This document shows positions 1 to 6,610 of a stretch of 11,083 nucleotides of DNA, piece after piece (position 1 is the stretch's first letter; each line of letters opens with the position of its first letter). The DNA comes from a bacterium (GTDB taxonomy: Bacteria; Spirochaetota; JAHITG01): NCBI GenBank assembly GCA_028711675.1, contig JAQTRT010000081.1, forward strand, positions 1 to 11,083. Direction: 5' to 3'. Under the pieces are notes generated by a model, which saw only the letters and a list, made by a program, of their open reading frames with translations, was not told the origin of the DNA and searched no databases. The position numbers and the translations under genes are program-made.

Positions 1-304
1 TGTCAAACAAGCCAAGCGCGTATTACTGGAACCAGTCATGTCTCTCGAAGTGGTTTGCCCGGAGAATTTTATGGGTGATATCATCGGTGATCTGAATGCA
101 CGAAGATGCAAGATCATCGGGCTGAACCAGGGATATAACCAGAATAAGCTCATCGAAGCACAGGCCCCGCTGGGAGAAATGTTCGGCTATGCCACGGACC
201 TGAGGTCCCTCAGCCAGGGCCGTGCCACATATACAATGCAGTTCGCACACTATGATGAAGTCCCCCGCAACTTACTGGAAAAAATAATAGGAAAAGTTGC
301 ATAA
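1..304 (+). CDS. fusA: Elongation factor G, C-terminal fragment (5' end outside window)
   Basis: This is the C-terminal end of the GTPase that drives translocation of tRNA and mRNA on the ribosome. The reading frame is open from base 2, so the gene starts upstream of the window and about 100 residues are visible. They cover the end of domain IV and all of domain V: LLEPVM, then GDIIGDLNARR, then GEMFGYATDLRSLSQGRATYTM, which are EF-G hallmarks. It ends in TAA after GKVA, with the normal short C-terminus. The GTPase domain is not visible, so I cannot tell whether its switch I is as divergent as that of the neighbouring EF-Tu. An ATG at base 38 (Met in LLEPVM) is internal and not a start. fusA directly before tuf is the usual str operon order. 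Identification is secure; only completeness is limited. Confidence 0.97.
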   Translation, partial: VKQAKRVLLEPVMSLEVVCPENFMGDIIGDLNARRCKIIGLNQGYNQNKLIEAQAPLGEMFGYATDLRSLSQGRATYTMQFAHYDEVPRNLLEKIIGKVA

Positions 305-327
305 ATATAGATGATCATTAATTAATC

Positions 328-334
328 AAGGAGG
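328..334 (+). promoter_or_regulatory. Strong ribosome binding site of tuf
   Basis: AAGGAGG is a perfect match to the anti-Shine-Dalgarno core, with 9 nt between it and the tuf ATG at 344. It lies in the 39-nt AT-rich gap after fusA. This is the strongest such site in the window, as expected for one of the most abundant proteins in the cell. Confidence 0.85.
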
Positions 335-343
335 AATTTTAAA

Positions 344-1555
344 ATGGCAAAAGAAAAATTTGTAAGAAACAAACCTCATGTAAATATCGGAACGATCGGT
401 CACGTTGACCACGGAAAAACAACGCTAACAGCCGCCATCACCAAGGTGCTGGAAAAACAAGGTTTGGCCAAGTATATCTCTTATGATGAAGTGGCAAAAG
501 CCTCTGAATCACAGGGGAGACGTGATGAGACTAAGATCCTGACGATTGCGGTAAGTCATGTGGAATATACCACGAAGAACAGGCATTATGCCCATATCGA
601 CTGCCCCGGTCATGCTGATTATGTAAAGAACATGATCACCGGTTCTGCCCAGATGGACGGTGCCATTCTTGTCGTTTCAGCTGTGGACGGCGCTATGCCC
701 CAGACAAGAGAGCATATCATCCTGGCCAGACAGGTTGGCGTACCGGCCATCGTTGTTTTTATCAACAAGGTTGACCTGGTCGATGATCCTGAACTGATCG
801 ACATCGTTGAAATGGAAGTAAAGGATCTTTTAAAGGCCTACGGCTTCCCCAGCAACGATATCCCCTTTATCAGAGGCAGCGCTTTAAAGGCTATCCAGGC
901 AGCCGACGTCAATGATGAATGGGCCAAGAAGATCCTTGAGTTAATGGATGCTTGCGATAAGTTCATCCCTGAGCCAAAAAGAGATATTGATAAACCCTTT
1001 CTTATGCCTGTGGAAGACGTTTTCACCATTACCGGCCGCGGTACAGTGGCTACCGGTAAAGTGGACAGAGGCAAAGTTAAAGTGGGTGACAATCTGGAAC
1101 TGGTCGGATTATCCAAGGAGATCAAGAAAACCGTCGCGACCGGCGTGGAAATGTTCAGGAAATCCATGGATGAAGGGATTGCCGGCGATAATATCGGTGT
1201 GCTGTTAAGAGGCATCGAGAAAACCGACGTGGAAAGAGGAATGGTCCTGGCTAAACCCGGAAGCATTACACCCCATACCAAATTCACGGCAAAGATCTAT
1301 GTTCTGAAAAAAGAGGAAGGCGGACGCCATACACCGTTCTTCCAGGGATACAGGCCCCAGTTTTATTTCCGGACCACAGACGTCACAGGCTCGATCCAGA
1401 TGCCCGAAGGCGTGGAAATGATCATGCCTGGTGACAGTGTGGACCTGACCGCTGAATTAATCTCGCCTATCGCCATGGAAGAAAACCTCAAGTTCGCAGT
1501 TCGTGAAGGCGGAAAGACAGTGGGATCCGGGGTCGTTGATAAAATCTTAGAGTAA
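344..1555 (+). CDS. tuf: Elongation factor Tu with divergent switch I
   Basis: EF-Tu is the cytoplasmic GTPase that delivers aminoacyl-tRNA to the ribosomal A site. At 403 residues it has the usual length. G1 is GHVDHGKT (19-26), G3 is DCPGH (86-90), G4 is NKVD (141-144) and G5 is GSAL (178-181). Domains 2 and 3 show GRGTVATG (231-238), HTPFFQGYRPQFYFRTTDVTG (329-349) and the C-terminal REGGKTVGSGVV. The oddity is switch I. Relative to E. coli there are about five extra residues between G1 and G3, and the normal RGITI reads KILTI (64-68). The magnesium-coordinating threonine is kept as Thr67. The start is the ATG after a perfect Shine-Dalgarno site. The gene looks more GC-rich than the ribosomal protein genes downstream, perhaps reflecting codon choice for high expression. 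All other key residues are intact, so I take it as the functional housekeeping copy. Confidence 0.99.
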   Translation: MAKEKFVRNKPHVNIGTIGHVDHGKTTLTAAITKVLEKQGLAKYISYDEVAKASESQGRRDETKILTIAVSHVEYTTKNRHYAHIDCPGHADYVKNMITGSAQMDGAILVVSAVDGAMPQTREHIILARQVGVPAIVVFINKVDLVDDPELIDIVEMEVKDLLKAYGFPSNDIPFIRGSALKAIQAADVNDEWAKKILELMDACDKFIPEPKRDIDKPFLMPVEDVFTITGRGTVATGKVDRGKVKVGDNLELVGLSKEIKKTVATGVEMFRKSMDEGIAGDNIGVLLRGIEKTDVERGMVLAKPGSITPHTKFTAKIYVLKKEEGGRHTPFFQGYRPQFYFRTTDVTGSIQMPEGVEMIMPGDSVDLTAELISPIAMEENLKFAVREGGKTVGSGVVDKILE

Positions 1556-1583
1556 AGAAAAGAGAAAAGTAGGAAAAACTAAA

Positions 1584-1904
1584 ATGGTGCAGGAACAAAT
1601 AAAAAATCGAATACGGATAAAACTGAAAGCGTATGACCATCGGCTGATTGACAAATCGACCAAGGATATCGTGAACACCGTGAAACGGACAGGAGGAGAA
1701 ATATCCGGACCTATTCCGTTACCAACCAAGATATACAAGTATACCGTACTTCGTTCCCCCCATGTGAACAAGAAATCGCGGGAACAGTTCGAGATAAGGA
1801 CACATAAGCGGTTAATCGATATCCTGAAGCCGACCCCTGAGACCATCGATGCCCTGATGAAACTGGAACTCCCTGCCGGTGTTTATGTTGAAATAAAACA
1901 ATGA
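1584..1904 (+). CDS. rpsJ: 30S ribosomal protein S10
   Basis: S10 (uS10) binds the head of the 30S subunit; in many bacteria it is also NusE, the partner of NusB and NusG in antitermination. The 106 residues match the family length and carry YDHRLID (17-23), GPIPLPT (42-48), SPHVNK (58-63), the EIRTHKR stretch and a C-terminal LPAGVYVEI. The ATG follows a modest AGGA at 1571-1574 after a 28-nt gap from tuf. That gap is too short for a long S10 leader of the E. coli type, in which L4 binds the leader to repress the operon, so that regulation is not supported here. tuf-rpsJ adjacency with no promoter or terminator in between suggests the str and S10 operons are fused. Identity is certain. Confidence 0.99.
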   Translation: MVQEQIKNRIRIKLKAYDHRLIDKSTKDIVNTVKRTGGEISGPIPLPTKIYKYTVLRSPHVNKKSREQFEIRTHKRLIDILKPTPETIDALMKLELPAGVYVEIKQ

Positions 1905-1917
1905 GGATCAATTGATT

Positions 1918-2562
1918 ATGGAAACGAAAGTAGGTATCATCGGTGAAAAATTGGGAATGTCCCAGTTTTTTGATAAAGATGAGAATCTTGTTCCTGTGAC
2001 TGTTATTCAAGCCTATGAAGGAACTATTATCCAGGTAAAAACAAATGAAAAAGACGGATATCAAGCTATCCGTGTGGCTTTTCATGAAGTGGCTGCAAAA
2101 AAGCTGAACAAGCCTGAAGAAGGCGTGTTTAAAAAATTAAAGTTGAAACCCCATAAGATCGTGAAGGAATTCAGATTGGACAAGATCGAAACCTTTAAAA
2201 TCGGCGATAAGATCATGCTCACCCAATTCAGCGAAGGGGATATCATCGATGTTATCGGCGTGAGCAAAGGGAAGGGTTTTCAGGGTGTTGTCAAACGGTA
2301 TGGTTTTAAAGGCGGACCTAAAACAAGAGGACAGTCCGACCGGTGGCGGGCTCCTGGTGCAGCAGGTTCCGGTACTTCACCGGGACATGTCTGGAAAGGG
2401 AAAAAGATGCCAGGCCGCATGGGTTCTGACAGGATAACGATCCAGCGTCTGAGAATAGCCGGTGTGGATAAGGAAAAAGGCCTGATCCTCATCAAAGGAG
2501 CTGTTCCAGGCAGAAAGAACAGCATCCTGGTCATAAAGGAATCGGTAAAAAAGGTTAAATGA
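1918..2562 (+). CDS. rplC: 50S ribosomal protein L3
   Basis: L3 (uL3) nucleates 50S assembly and extends a loop toward the peptidyl-transferase centre. From the ATG at 1918 it has 214 residues, the usual length. It shows VGIIGEKLGMSQFF (5-18), SKGKGFQGVVKR (116-127), GFKGGPKTRG (129-138), GKKMPGRMG (161-169) and KGAVPGRKN (193-201). The central loop reads GQSDRWRAPGAAGSGTSPG (138-156), which differs from the E. coli HRVPGSIGQNQTPG; the E. coli methylated Gln150 position appears to be Ser or Thr here. An in-frame TTG at 1912 would add two residues. I prefer the ATG, because GAGGA at 1903-1907 sits 10 nt from it but only 4 nt from the TTG. The gene follows rpsJ by 13 nt and precedes rplD by 1 nt, suggesting translational coupling. 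Confidence 0.97.
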   Translation: METKVGIIGEKLGMSQFFDKDENLVPVTVIQAYEGTIIQVKTNEKDGYQAIRVAFHEVAAKKLNKPEEGVFKKLKLKPHKIVKEFRLDKIETFKIGDKIMLTQFSEGDIIDVIGVSKGKGFQGVVKRYGFKGGPKTRGQSDRWRAPGAAGSGTSPGHVWKGKKMPGRMGSDRITIQRLRIAGVDKEKGLILIKGAVPGRKNSILVIKESVKKVK

Positions 2563-2563
2563 G

Positions 2564-3181
2564 ATGAAACAGCAAATCTTGAATTTTAAAAAGGAAAAAG
2601 TGAGCGAGATTACCTTGAATGAAGATCTGAGCAGTCCGGATGTGAAATTGGGAAGCTTGTACTATAAAGTCATGAGTGAGAATGCCAATATTCACCAAGG
2701 GACTGTATTCAAGAAAAGCAGAGCTTTGGTCAGCGGAGGAGGAAGGAAACCTTACCAGCAGAAACATACAGGACGCGCCCGGCAGGGGTCTATCCGTGCT
2801 CCTCATTACAAAGGCGGCGGCCGTGCTTTCGGTAACCAGAGAAAGAACTATAAATTTCAGCTTCCCGTTGAAGTAAAACGGAACAGCCGCCTGGCCTTGT
2901 TCAATTTAAAATTCAAGCAGGATCTGGTTTCCATCATTGAGGATTTTAAAACTGATTCAGTGAAAGTTAAGGACTTTATCAAACAGTTTAAAAATCTGAT
3001 TAATTTCAAAGAGGATAATATCCTTATTGTTCTGGATGTTCCTGGTAATCTGAAGAAAGCTGTGCGCAATATCCCTACGGTAAAATTGATGTCCGTCAAA
3101 CGGATAAAGGTCATTGATCTGCTGAGCGACCATAAGATCTTCATGACAAAAAGCGCTGCAGAATATTTGAATAAACTATAG
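2564..3181 (+). CDS. rplD: 50S ribosomal protein L4
   Basis: L4 (uL4) binds 23S rRNA domain I, and its extended loop lines the exit tunnel near the macrolide site. The 205 residues match the family. The loop has SGGGRKPYQQKHTGRARQGS (57-76) followed by GGGRAFG (84-90). Where most L4 proteins read QKGTGRAR, this one has His68 instead of Gly; the lysine linked to erythromycin resistance in E. coli (Lys63) is kept as Lys67. The C-terminal globular half is ordinary in layout (DNILIVLDVPGN, then VKLMSVKRIKVIDLL). It starts 1 nt after rplC, with AAGG at 2551-2554 inside the end of that gene. In E. coli L4 also represses its own operon, but no leader for that is visible here. Confidence 0.98.
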   Translation: MKQQILNFKKEKVSEITLNEDLSSPDVKLGSLYYKVMSENANIHQGTVFKKSRALVSGGGRKPYQQKHTGRARQGSIRAPHYKGGGRAFGNQRKNYKFQLPVEVKRNSRLALFNLKFKQDLVSIIEDFKTDSVKVKDFIKQFKNLINFKEDNILIVLDVPGNLKKAVRNIPTVKLMSVKRIKVIDLLSDHKIFMTKSAAEYLNKL

Positions 3182-3193
3182 GATTTAATTCAT

Positions 3194-3487
3194 ATGATGA
3201 AAGAAATAGAAACCATTATCATCCGGCCTATCATTACGGAAAAATGCACCGATCTCAGGGAAAAACAGAATATTTACAGTTTTGAAGTTTTAAAAAATGT
3301 CACGAAACATGAGATCATGCATGCCATTGAAAAAATGTACGGCGTCACTGTGGAAAGAGTAAACCTGGTCAATACCAAGGGAAAAGTGAAGACTAAAAGG
3401 TTCATTGAAGGGAAACGGCCTGATATAAAGAAAGCATATGTTAAAATTAAAAAAGGGGACAAAATACAGATTTTTGAAGGTGTATAA
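3194..3487 (+). CDS. rplW: 50S ribosomal protein L23
   Basis: L23 (uL23) sits at the tunnel exit and is the docking point for trigger factor and the signal recognition particle in bacteria. The 97 residues include IIRPIITEK (9-17), YSFEVLKNVTKHEI, IEKMYGVTVERVNLVN and a C-terminal KKAYVKIKKGDKIQIFEG, all characteristic. Two consecutive ATGs (3194 and 3197) are possible. The first is chosen because AGGA at 3180-3183, overlapping the rplD stop, is 10 nt from it. It precedes rplB by 3 nt. The GKVKTKRF segment keeps the basic rRNA-binding loop. Confidence 0.97.
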   Translation: MMKEIETIIIRPIITEKCTDLREKQNIYSFEVLKNVTKHEIMHAIEKMYGVTVERVNLVNTKGKVKTKRFIEGKRPDIKKAYVKIKKGDKIQIFEGV

Positions 3488-3490
3488 ACT

Positions 3491-4318
3491 ATGGGTGTAA
3501 AAACATTTAAACCGGTCACACAGACCTTACGTTATAAAACTGTCAATGACTTCAAGGAATTGACGACCGATGAACCGTATAAAGCCCTTACCACCGGTAA
3601 AAGGAAACAGGGCGGCCGTAATTCTGAAGGACGCATCACATGCCGTCATAAGGGAGGCGGACACCGGAAATTGTTCCGCATCATTGATTTTAGGCGGGAT
3701 AAAAAAAATGTGGAAGGAAGGGTTCTGACCATCGAGTATGATCCTAACCGGACCTCGTATATCTCCCTTATCCTGTATAAGGACGGTGAGAGAAGATATA
3801 TTCTGGCTCCCCACGATCTGAAGAAAGGAGATATGATCGTTTCAGGGGAGAATGTCCCGATAAAAGTAGGGAACTGTTTGCCCTTGAAAGGTATTCCCCT
3901 CCAGGTCGATATCCATAATATCGAATTAAAAGCGAGCAAAGGCGGGCAGATCGTTCGTTCCGCAGGCTCCTCTGCTCAGATCGTGGCCAAGGAAGGCGAT
4001 TATTATCAGGTCAAACTTCCCTCCGGCGAGATCCGTCTTGTTAATAAAGAATGTTACGCCACTATCGGGAGAGTAAGTAATATTGAGAATGAAAATATAG
4101 TTATCGGTAAAGCCGGACGTTCACGCTGGAAAGGCATCAGACCGACCGTACGCGGGATGACCATGAATCCTGTCGATCATCCGCATGGCGGCGGTGAAGG
4201 CCGTTCCAAAGGTTACAAACAGCCGCAAACACCGTGGGCTATGCCGACCAAAGGATATAAGACCAGGCATAAAAGAAATCGTTCGGATAGATTCATTATT
4301 AAGAGGAGAGATAAATAA
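3491..4318 (+). CDS. rplB: 50S ribosomal protein L2
   Basis: L2 (uL2) is required for subunit association and peptidyl-transferase activity. The 275 residues match the family (about 275). The N-terminal basic tail holds GRNSEGRITCRHKGGGHRK (42-60). The OB and SH3-like core follows, with VEGRVLTIEYDPNR (74-87). The C-terminal loop has VDHPHGGGEGRSKG (228-241), including the conserved histidine cluster near the peptidyl-transferase centre, then KGYKTRHKRN. The stop overlaps the rpsS start by one base (TAATG), which implies coupled translation. The start ATG lies 3 nt after rplW, with AAGG at 3477-3480. Nothing is missing or disrupted. Confidence 0.99.
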   Translation: MGVKTFKPVTQTLRYKTVNDFKELTTDEPYKALTTGKRKQGGRNSEGRITCRHKGGGHRKLFRIIDFRRDKKNVEGRVLTIEYDPNRTSYISLILYKDGERRYILAPHDLKKGDMIVSGENVPIKVGNCLPLKGIPLQVDIHNIELKASKGGQIVRSAGSSAQIVAKEGDYYQVKLPSGEIRLVNKECYATIGRVSNIENENIVIGKAGRSRWKGIRPTVRGMTMNPVDHPHGGGEGRSKGYKQPQTPWAMPTKGYKTRHKRNRSDRFIIKRRDK

Positions 4319-4320
4319 TG
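4316..4320 (+). other. rplB/rpsS stop-start overlap (TAATG)
   Basis: The rplB TAA and rpsS ATG share one base, an arrangement consistent with reinitiation and balanced synthesis of L2 and S19. Confidence 0.8.
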
Positions 4321-4620
4321 GGCAGATCACTAAAAAAAGGTCCCTATGCAGATGCAAAACTCTTAAGGAAAGTGGAACAGTTGAACCAGCAGAACCAGAA
4401 AAAAGTGATTAAGACATGGTCCCGGCGATCGACTATTTTCCCGGAGATGGTTGGCCATACTTTCTCCGTGTATAACGGAAGAAAATTTCTCAACGTTTAT
4501 ATTACTGAGGATATGGTAGGATATAAACTGGGTGAATTCGCTTTTACCAGAACCTTTAAACAGCATACACCCAAGACCAAAGCAGCCCAGGCCCCTGCCC
4601 GTGCAGGTAAAAAAGGCTAA
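4318..4620 (+). CDS. rpsS: 30S ribosomal protein S19
   Basis: S19 (uS19) sits in the 30S head with S13 and contacts the A-site finger and tRNA region. The 100 residues show SLKKGPYAD (4-12), KVIKTWSRRSTIFPEMVGHT and ITEDMVGYKLGEFAFTRTF, the family signatures. A basic tail of about 20 residues (ending APARAGKKG) extends past the folded domain, as in some other bacteria. GAGGAG at 4303-4308, inside rplB, is 9 nt from the ATG. That ATG shares a base with the rplB stop. An in-frame alternative start is not needed. Confidence 0.98.
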   Translation: MGRSLKKGPYADAKLLRKVEQLNQQNQKKVIKTWSRRSTIFPEMVGHTFSVYNGRKFLNVYITEDMVGYKLGEFAFTRTFKQHTPKTKAAQAPARAGKKG

Positions 4621-4637
4621 AAGGAGTATTGGAACGA

Positions 4638-5006
4638 ATGGAGTTAAATGCTGAATTAAATTATTTAAGAGTGTCACCAAGGAAAATGAGACGTCTGATC
4701 AACCTGGTGAGACGGAAAGGATTGATCGATTCCATTAACATATTGAAATTCCTGAAGATCGCGAATAAAAAATACCTGATCAAACTTCTGGAATCGATAA
4801 AAGCCAATGCAAAAATAAAAAATCCGGATATCAATCTTGATACCTTGAACATCAAGGAGATCGTTGTTCAGGAAGGTCCGCGTTTAAAAAGGGTCATGCC
4901 CAGAGCCAGAGGACGGGCTGATGTCATTAAAAAACGGATCTGCCACATCATTGTAAAAGTAAGTGATGAAGGACATACAATAAAAAAAGCCAAGGAGAAA
5001 GAATAA
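4638..5006 (+). CDS. rplV: 50S ribosomal protein L22
   Basis: L22 (uL22) binds all six 23S domains, and its long beta-hairpin reaches the tunnel constriction opposite L4. From ATG 4638 it has 122 residues: NYLRVSPRKMRRLINLV near the N-terminus, NLDTLNIKEIVVQEGPRLKR, then MPRARGRADVIKKRICHI, the hairpin and its return strand. These hairpin signatures are intact and no macrolide-type deletion is apparent. An in-frame TTG at 4629 would add three residues, but AAGGAG at 4621-4626 would be only 2 nt from it and is 11 nt from the ATG. I therefore prefer the ATG, though the spacing is long. The following rpsC starts 4 nt after the stop. Confidence 0.96.
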   Translation: MELNAELNYLRVSPRKMRRLINLVRRKGLIDSINILKFLKIANKKYLIKLLESIKANAKIKNPDINLDTLNIKEIVVQEGPRLKRVMPRARGRADVIKKRICHIIVKVSDEGHTIKKAKEKE

Positions 5007-5010
5007 TTTT

Positions 5011-5661
5011 ATGGGACAAAAAGTCAATCCGATCGGATTAAGGATAAACATAAATAAAAATTGGGATTCCGTATGGTTCGCTAAAAAGGATTATTCGGAT
5101 AAACTGGTGGAAGACTATAAAATCCGTAATTTTGTCCTTAAAGAGTTCAATAAAAGCAAGGATGCGGCTGTAGCCAAGGTTACGATCGAACGTTTTACGG
5201 ATAAGATTAATATCAACGTTCATACAGCCAGGCCGGCCATTGTTATCGGCAGAAAAGGGCAGGAGATAGAGAATCTGAAATCCGCTATCAGTAAACTGAT
5301 TAAAAACGATAAGATCGAGATCAAGATAGTTCAAATAAAAAAACCAGAGTTGGATGCTCAGTTGATCGCTGATAATATTGCCGCACAGATCGAAAAAAGA
5401 ATGGCCACGAAAAGGACCATGAAACAAGCTATTTCCAATGCCATTCGCAGCGGAGCAAAAGGGATCAAGATCCGCTGCAGCGGAAGGTTGGATGGTTCGG
5501 AGATGGCAAGGATAGAAAGTTATAAAGAAGGCCGGATCCCCCTTCAGACTCTCAGGGCTAATATCGATTTTGGCCGTGGTACGGCAGTGACGACCCTGGG
5601 CGCGGTCGGGATTAAGGTATGGGTCTATACCGGTGATGCACTTGAAAAGGTTGAAATTTAA
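5011..5661 (+). CDS. rpsC: 30S ribosomal protein S3
   Basis: S3 (uS3) forms part of the mRNA entry channel and helicase site of the 30S subunit. The 216 residues begin GQKVNPIGLRI, as nearly all S3 proteins do. An N-terminal type II KH domain carries the GXXG loop as GRKG (80-83) within RPAIVIGRKGQEIENL. The C-terminal domain has GAKGIKIRCSGRLDGSEMAR, then IPLQTLRANIDFG and VWVYTG. The protein ends soon after, without the long acidic or basic tail found in some phyla. AAGGAG at 4992-4997, inside the end of rplV, lies 13 nt from the ATG, longer than ideal. Coupling to rplV termination may compensate. Confidence 0.98.
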   Translation: MGQKVNPIGLRININKNWDSVWFAKKDYSDKLVEDYKIRNFVLKEFNKSKDAAVAKVTIERFTDKININVHTARPAIVIGRKGQEIENLKSAISKLIKNDKIEIKIVQIKKPELDAQLIADNIAAQIEKRMATKRTMKQAISNAIRSGAKGIKIRCSGRLDGSEMARIESYKEGRIPLQTLRANIDFGRGTAVTTLGAVGIKVWVYTGDALEKVEI

Positions 5662-5694
5662 ACGGAGAGATCGGGAAAAAAGGAGTATTAATGT

Positions 5695-6105
5695 ATGGCT
5701 AATTTAATGCCAGCCAAGACGAAATATAGAAAAATGATGAAAGGCCGGAACCGCGGTCAGACCAAGGGCGGTGCTAATATTAATTTCGGCGAGATAGGCT
5801 TATTTGCCAAGGAGAACGGCAGACTGACAAGCAATCAGATAGAAGCAGCAAGAATAGCTATTACCAGAAAGATCAAGAAAAGCGGAAGATTGTGGCTCCG
5901 AATTTTTCCGGATAAACCCATCACCAAACGTCCTCCTGAAACAAGAATGGGTAAGGGAAAGGGAGATGTCGAACTGTATGTGGCCCCTATCAAGCGCGGC
6001 AGGATCATCTTCGAATTGGGCGGTCTGCCCGATGAAGAAGCAAGGGAAGCTTTCCGCCTGGCTTCTTTTAAATTACCGGTAAAAACCGGAATAAAGGTGA
6101 GATAA
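5695..6105 (+). CDS. rplP: 50S ribosomal protein L16
   Basis: L16 (uL16) helps organise the A-site tRNA region and the peptidyl-transferase centre, and joins late in 50S assembly. The 136 residues carry LMPAKTKYRK (4-13), the GGANINFGEIGL segment, NQIEAARIAITR (47-58), RIFPDKPITKRP (69-80) and ETRMGKGKG (82-90). Arg84 matches the arginine that is hydroxylated in E. coli L16. AGGAG at 5681-5685 gives 9 nt spacing to ATG 5695. Another ATG at 5691 overlaps this start in a different frame and stops after three codons (ATG TAT GGC TAA). An internal ATG at 5707 would begin at MPAKTKYRK, closer to the shortest family N-termini. I keep 5695 because of its spacing, with some doubt. Confidence 0.97.
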   Translation: MANLMPAKTKYRKMMKGRNRGQTKGGANINFGEIGLFAKENGRLTSNQIEAARIAITRKIKKSGRLWLRIFPDKPITKRPPETRMGKGKGDVELYVAPIKRGRIIFELGGLPDEEAREAFRLASFKLPVKTGIKVR

Positions 6106-6107
6106 TC

Positions 6108-6335
6108 ATGGCAAAAGAATCTATCAAGGATTTAACTCAGCAGGAATTAAAGGATAAGTTAAAGGATTATCAGGGTGAAATACGGAATCTGAATATCCAG
6201 CTTGTGACAAACCAGATCGAGAATAAAAAAAGAAAATGGTTAGTGAGAAGGAAGATCGCACAGATAAAAACCATTTTACATGAATATGAATTAGGGATCA
6301 GAAAAAATAAAACAATGGAGAAAAAGGAAAAATGA
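6108..6335 (+). CDS. rpmC: 50S ribosomal protein L29
   Basis: L29 (uL29) is a two-helix protein at the tunnel exit beside L23, contributing to the trigger factor and SRP docking surface. The 75 residues contain LTQQELKDKLKDYQGEIRNLNIQLVT in the first helix, then the signature ENKKRKWLVRRKIAQIKTIL. A lysine-rich tail (KNKTMEKKEK) makes it slightly longer than typical 60 to 70 residue proteins. It begins 2 nt after rplP, with a GGTGAG-like site at the end of that gene, and its TGA overlaps the rpsQ ATG in an ATGA arrangement at 6332-6335. The run of A bases near the end is a potential sequencing weak spot, but both frames make sense. Confidence 0.95.
   Translation: MAKESIKDLTQQELKDKLKDYQGEIRNLNIQLVTNQIENKKRKWLVRRKIAQIKTILHEYELGIRKNKTMEKKEK
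6332..6335 (+). other. rpmC/rpsQ stop-start overlap (ATGA)
   Basis: The rpsQ ATG overlaps the rpmC TGA by four bases, the classical arrangement for termination-reinitiation coupling between L29 and S17. Confidence 0.8.
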
Positions 6336-6601
6336 AAGAAGAAAAGAAGGATAAAAGCAAGAAGAAAAAGATCATCGGTAAAGTCATAAAGAAAAGTTCG
6401 GATAAGACCATTAAAATAGAGATCCGTATGATTAAATATGATATGGTGTATAAAAAAAGGATCATTCTGTCCAAAAAGTTCCTGGTTCATGATGAAAAGA
6501 ATGAGGCAAAAGCAGGTGATAAGGTCCTTGTCATCGAGTCCAGGCCATTGAGCAAACTGAAACGCTGGCGGTTGGAAAAGATCGTTGAGAAGGCGAAATA
6601 G
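6332..6601 (+). CDS. rpsQ: 30S ribosomal protein S17
   Basis: S17 (uS17) is an OB-fold primary binder of the 5' domain of 16S rRNA. The 89 residues hold IIGKVIKKSSDKTIKIE (about 14-30), RIILSKKFLVHDEKNEAKAGDKV and the signature RPLSKLKRWRLEKIVEKA. Before the fold there is a very lysine-rich N-terminus (KEEKKDKSKKKK), a little longer than in E. coli. It overlaps rpmC by 4 nt (ATGA), so its translation is probably coupled to termination on rpmC. AAGGA at 6324-6328 is only 3 nt away, while GGAG at 6317-6320 is 11 nt away. Confidence 0.97.
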   Translation: MKEEKKDKSKKKKIIGKVIKKSSDKTIKIEIRMIKYDMVYKKRIILSKKFLVHDEKNEAKAGDKVLVIESRPLSKLKRWRLEKIVEKAK

Positions 6602-6610
6602 AGGTTTATT

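Noticed and set aside
297..326. Promoter for tuf between fusA and tuf (TTGCAT followed by ATTAAT).
   Set aside because: Both hexamers match consensus poorly (about 3/6 and 4/6). tuf promoters inside fusA are known elsewhere, but nothing here is convincing.
305..328. Palindromic ATGATCAT and TTAATTAA as an operator or terminator before tuf.
   Set aside because: They are very short AT-rich palindromes without a GC stem or T-run. Chance is the better explanation.
838..1287. 149-codon open frame on the minus strand inside tuf, and similar long minus frames at 9459-9887 and 5038-5427.
   Set aside because: Each is antisense to a certain gene, with no ribosome binding site and no recognisable protein family. 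They are by-products of the codon use of the + strand genes.
1556..1583. S10 leader with an L4-binding attenuator, as in E. coli.
   Set aside because: The gap between tuf and rpsJ is only 28 nt and holds no hairpin plus T-run.
1912..1917. TTG start for rplC, and likewise a TTG at 4629 for rplV.
   Set aside because: In both, the Shine-Dalgarno spacing would be too short (4 and 2 nt), while a nearby in-frame ATG fits the family N-terminus.
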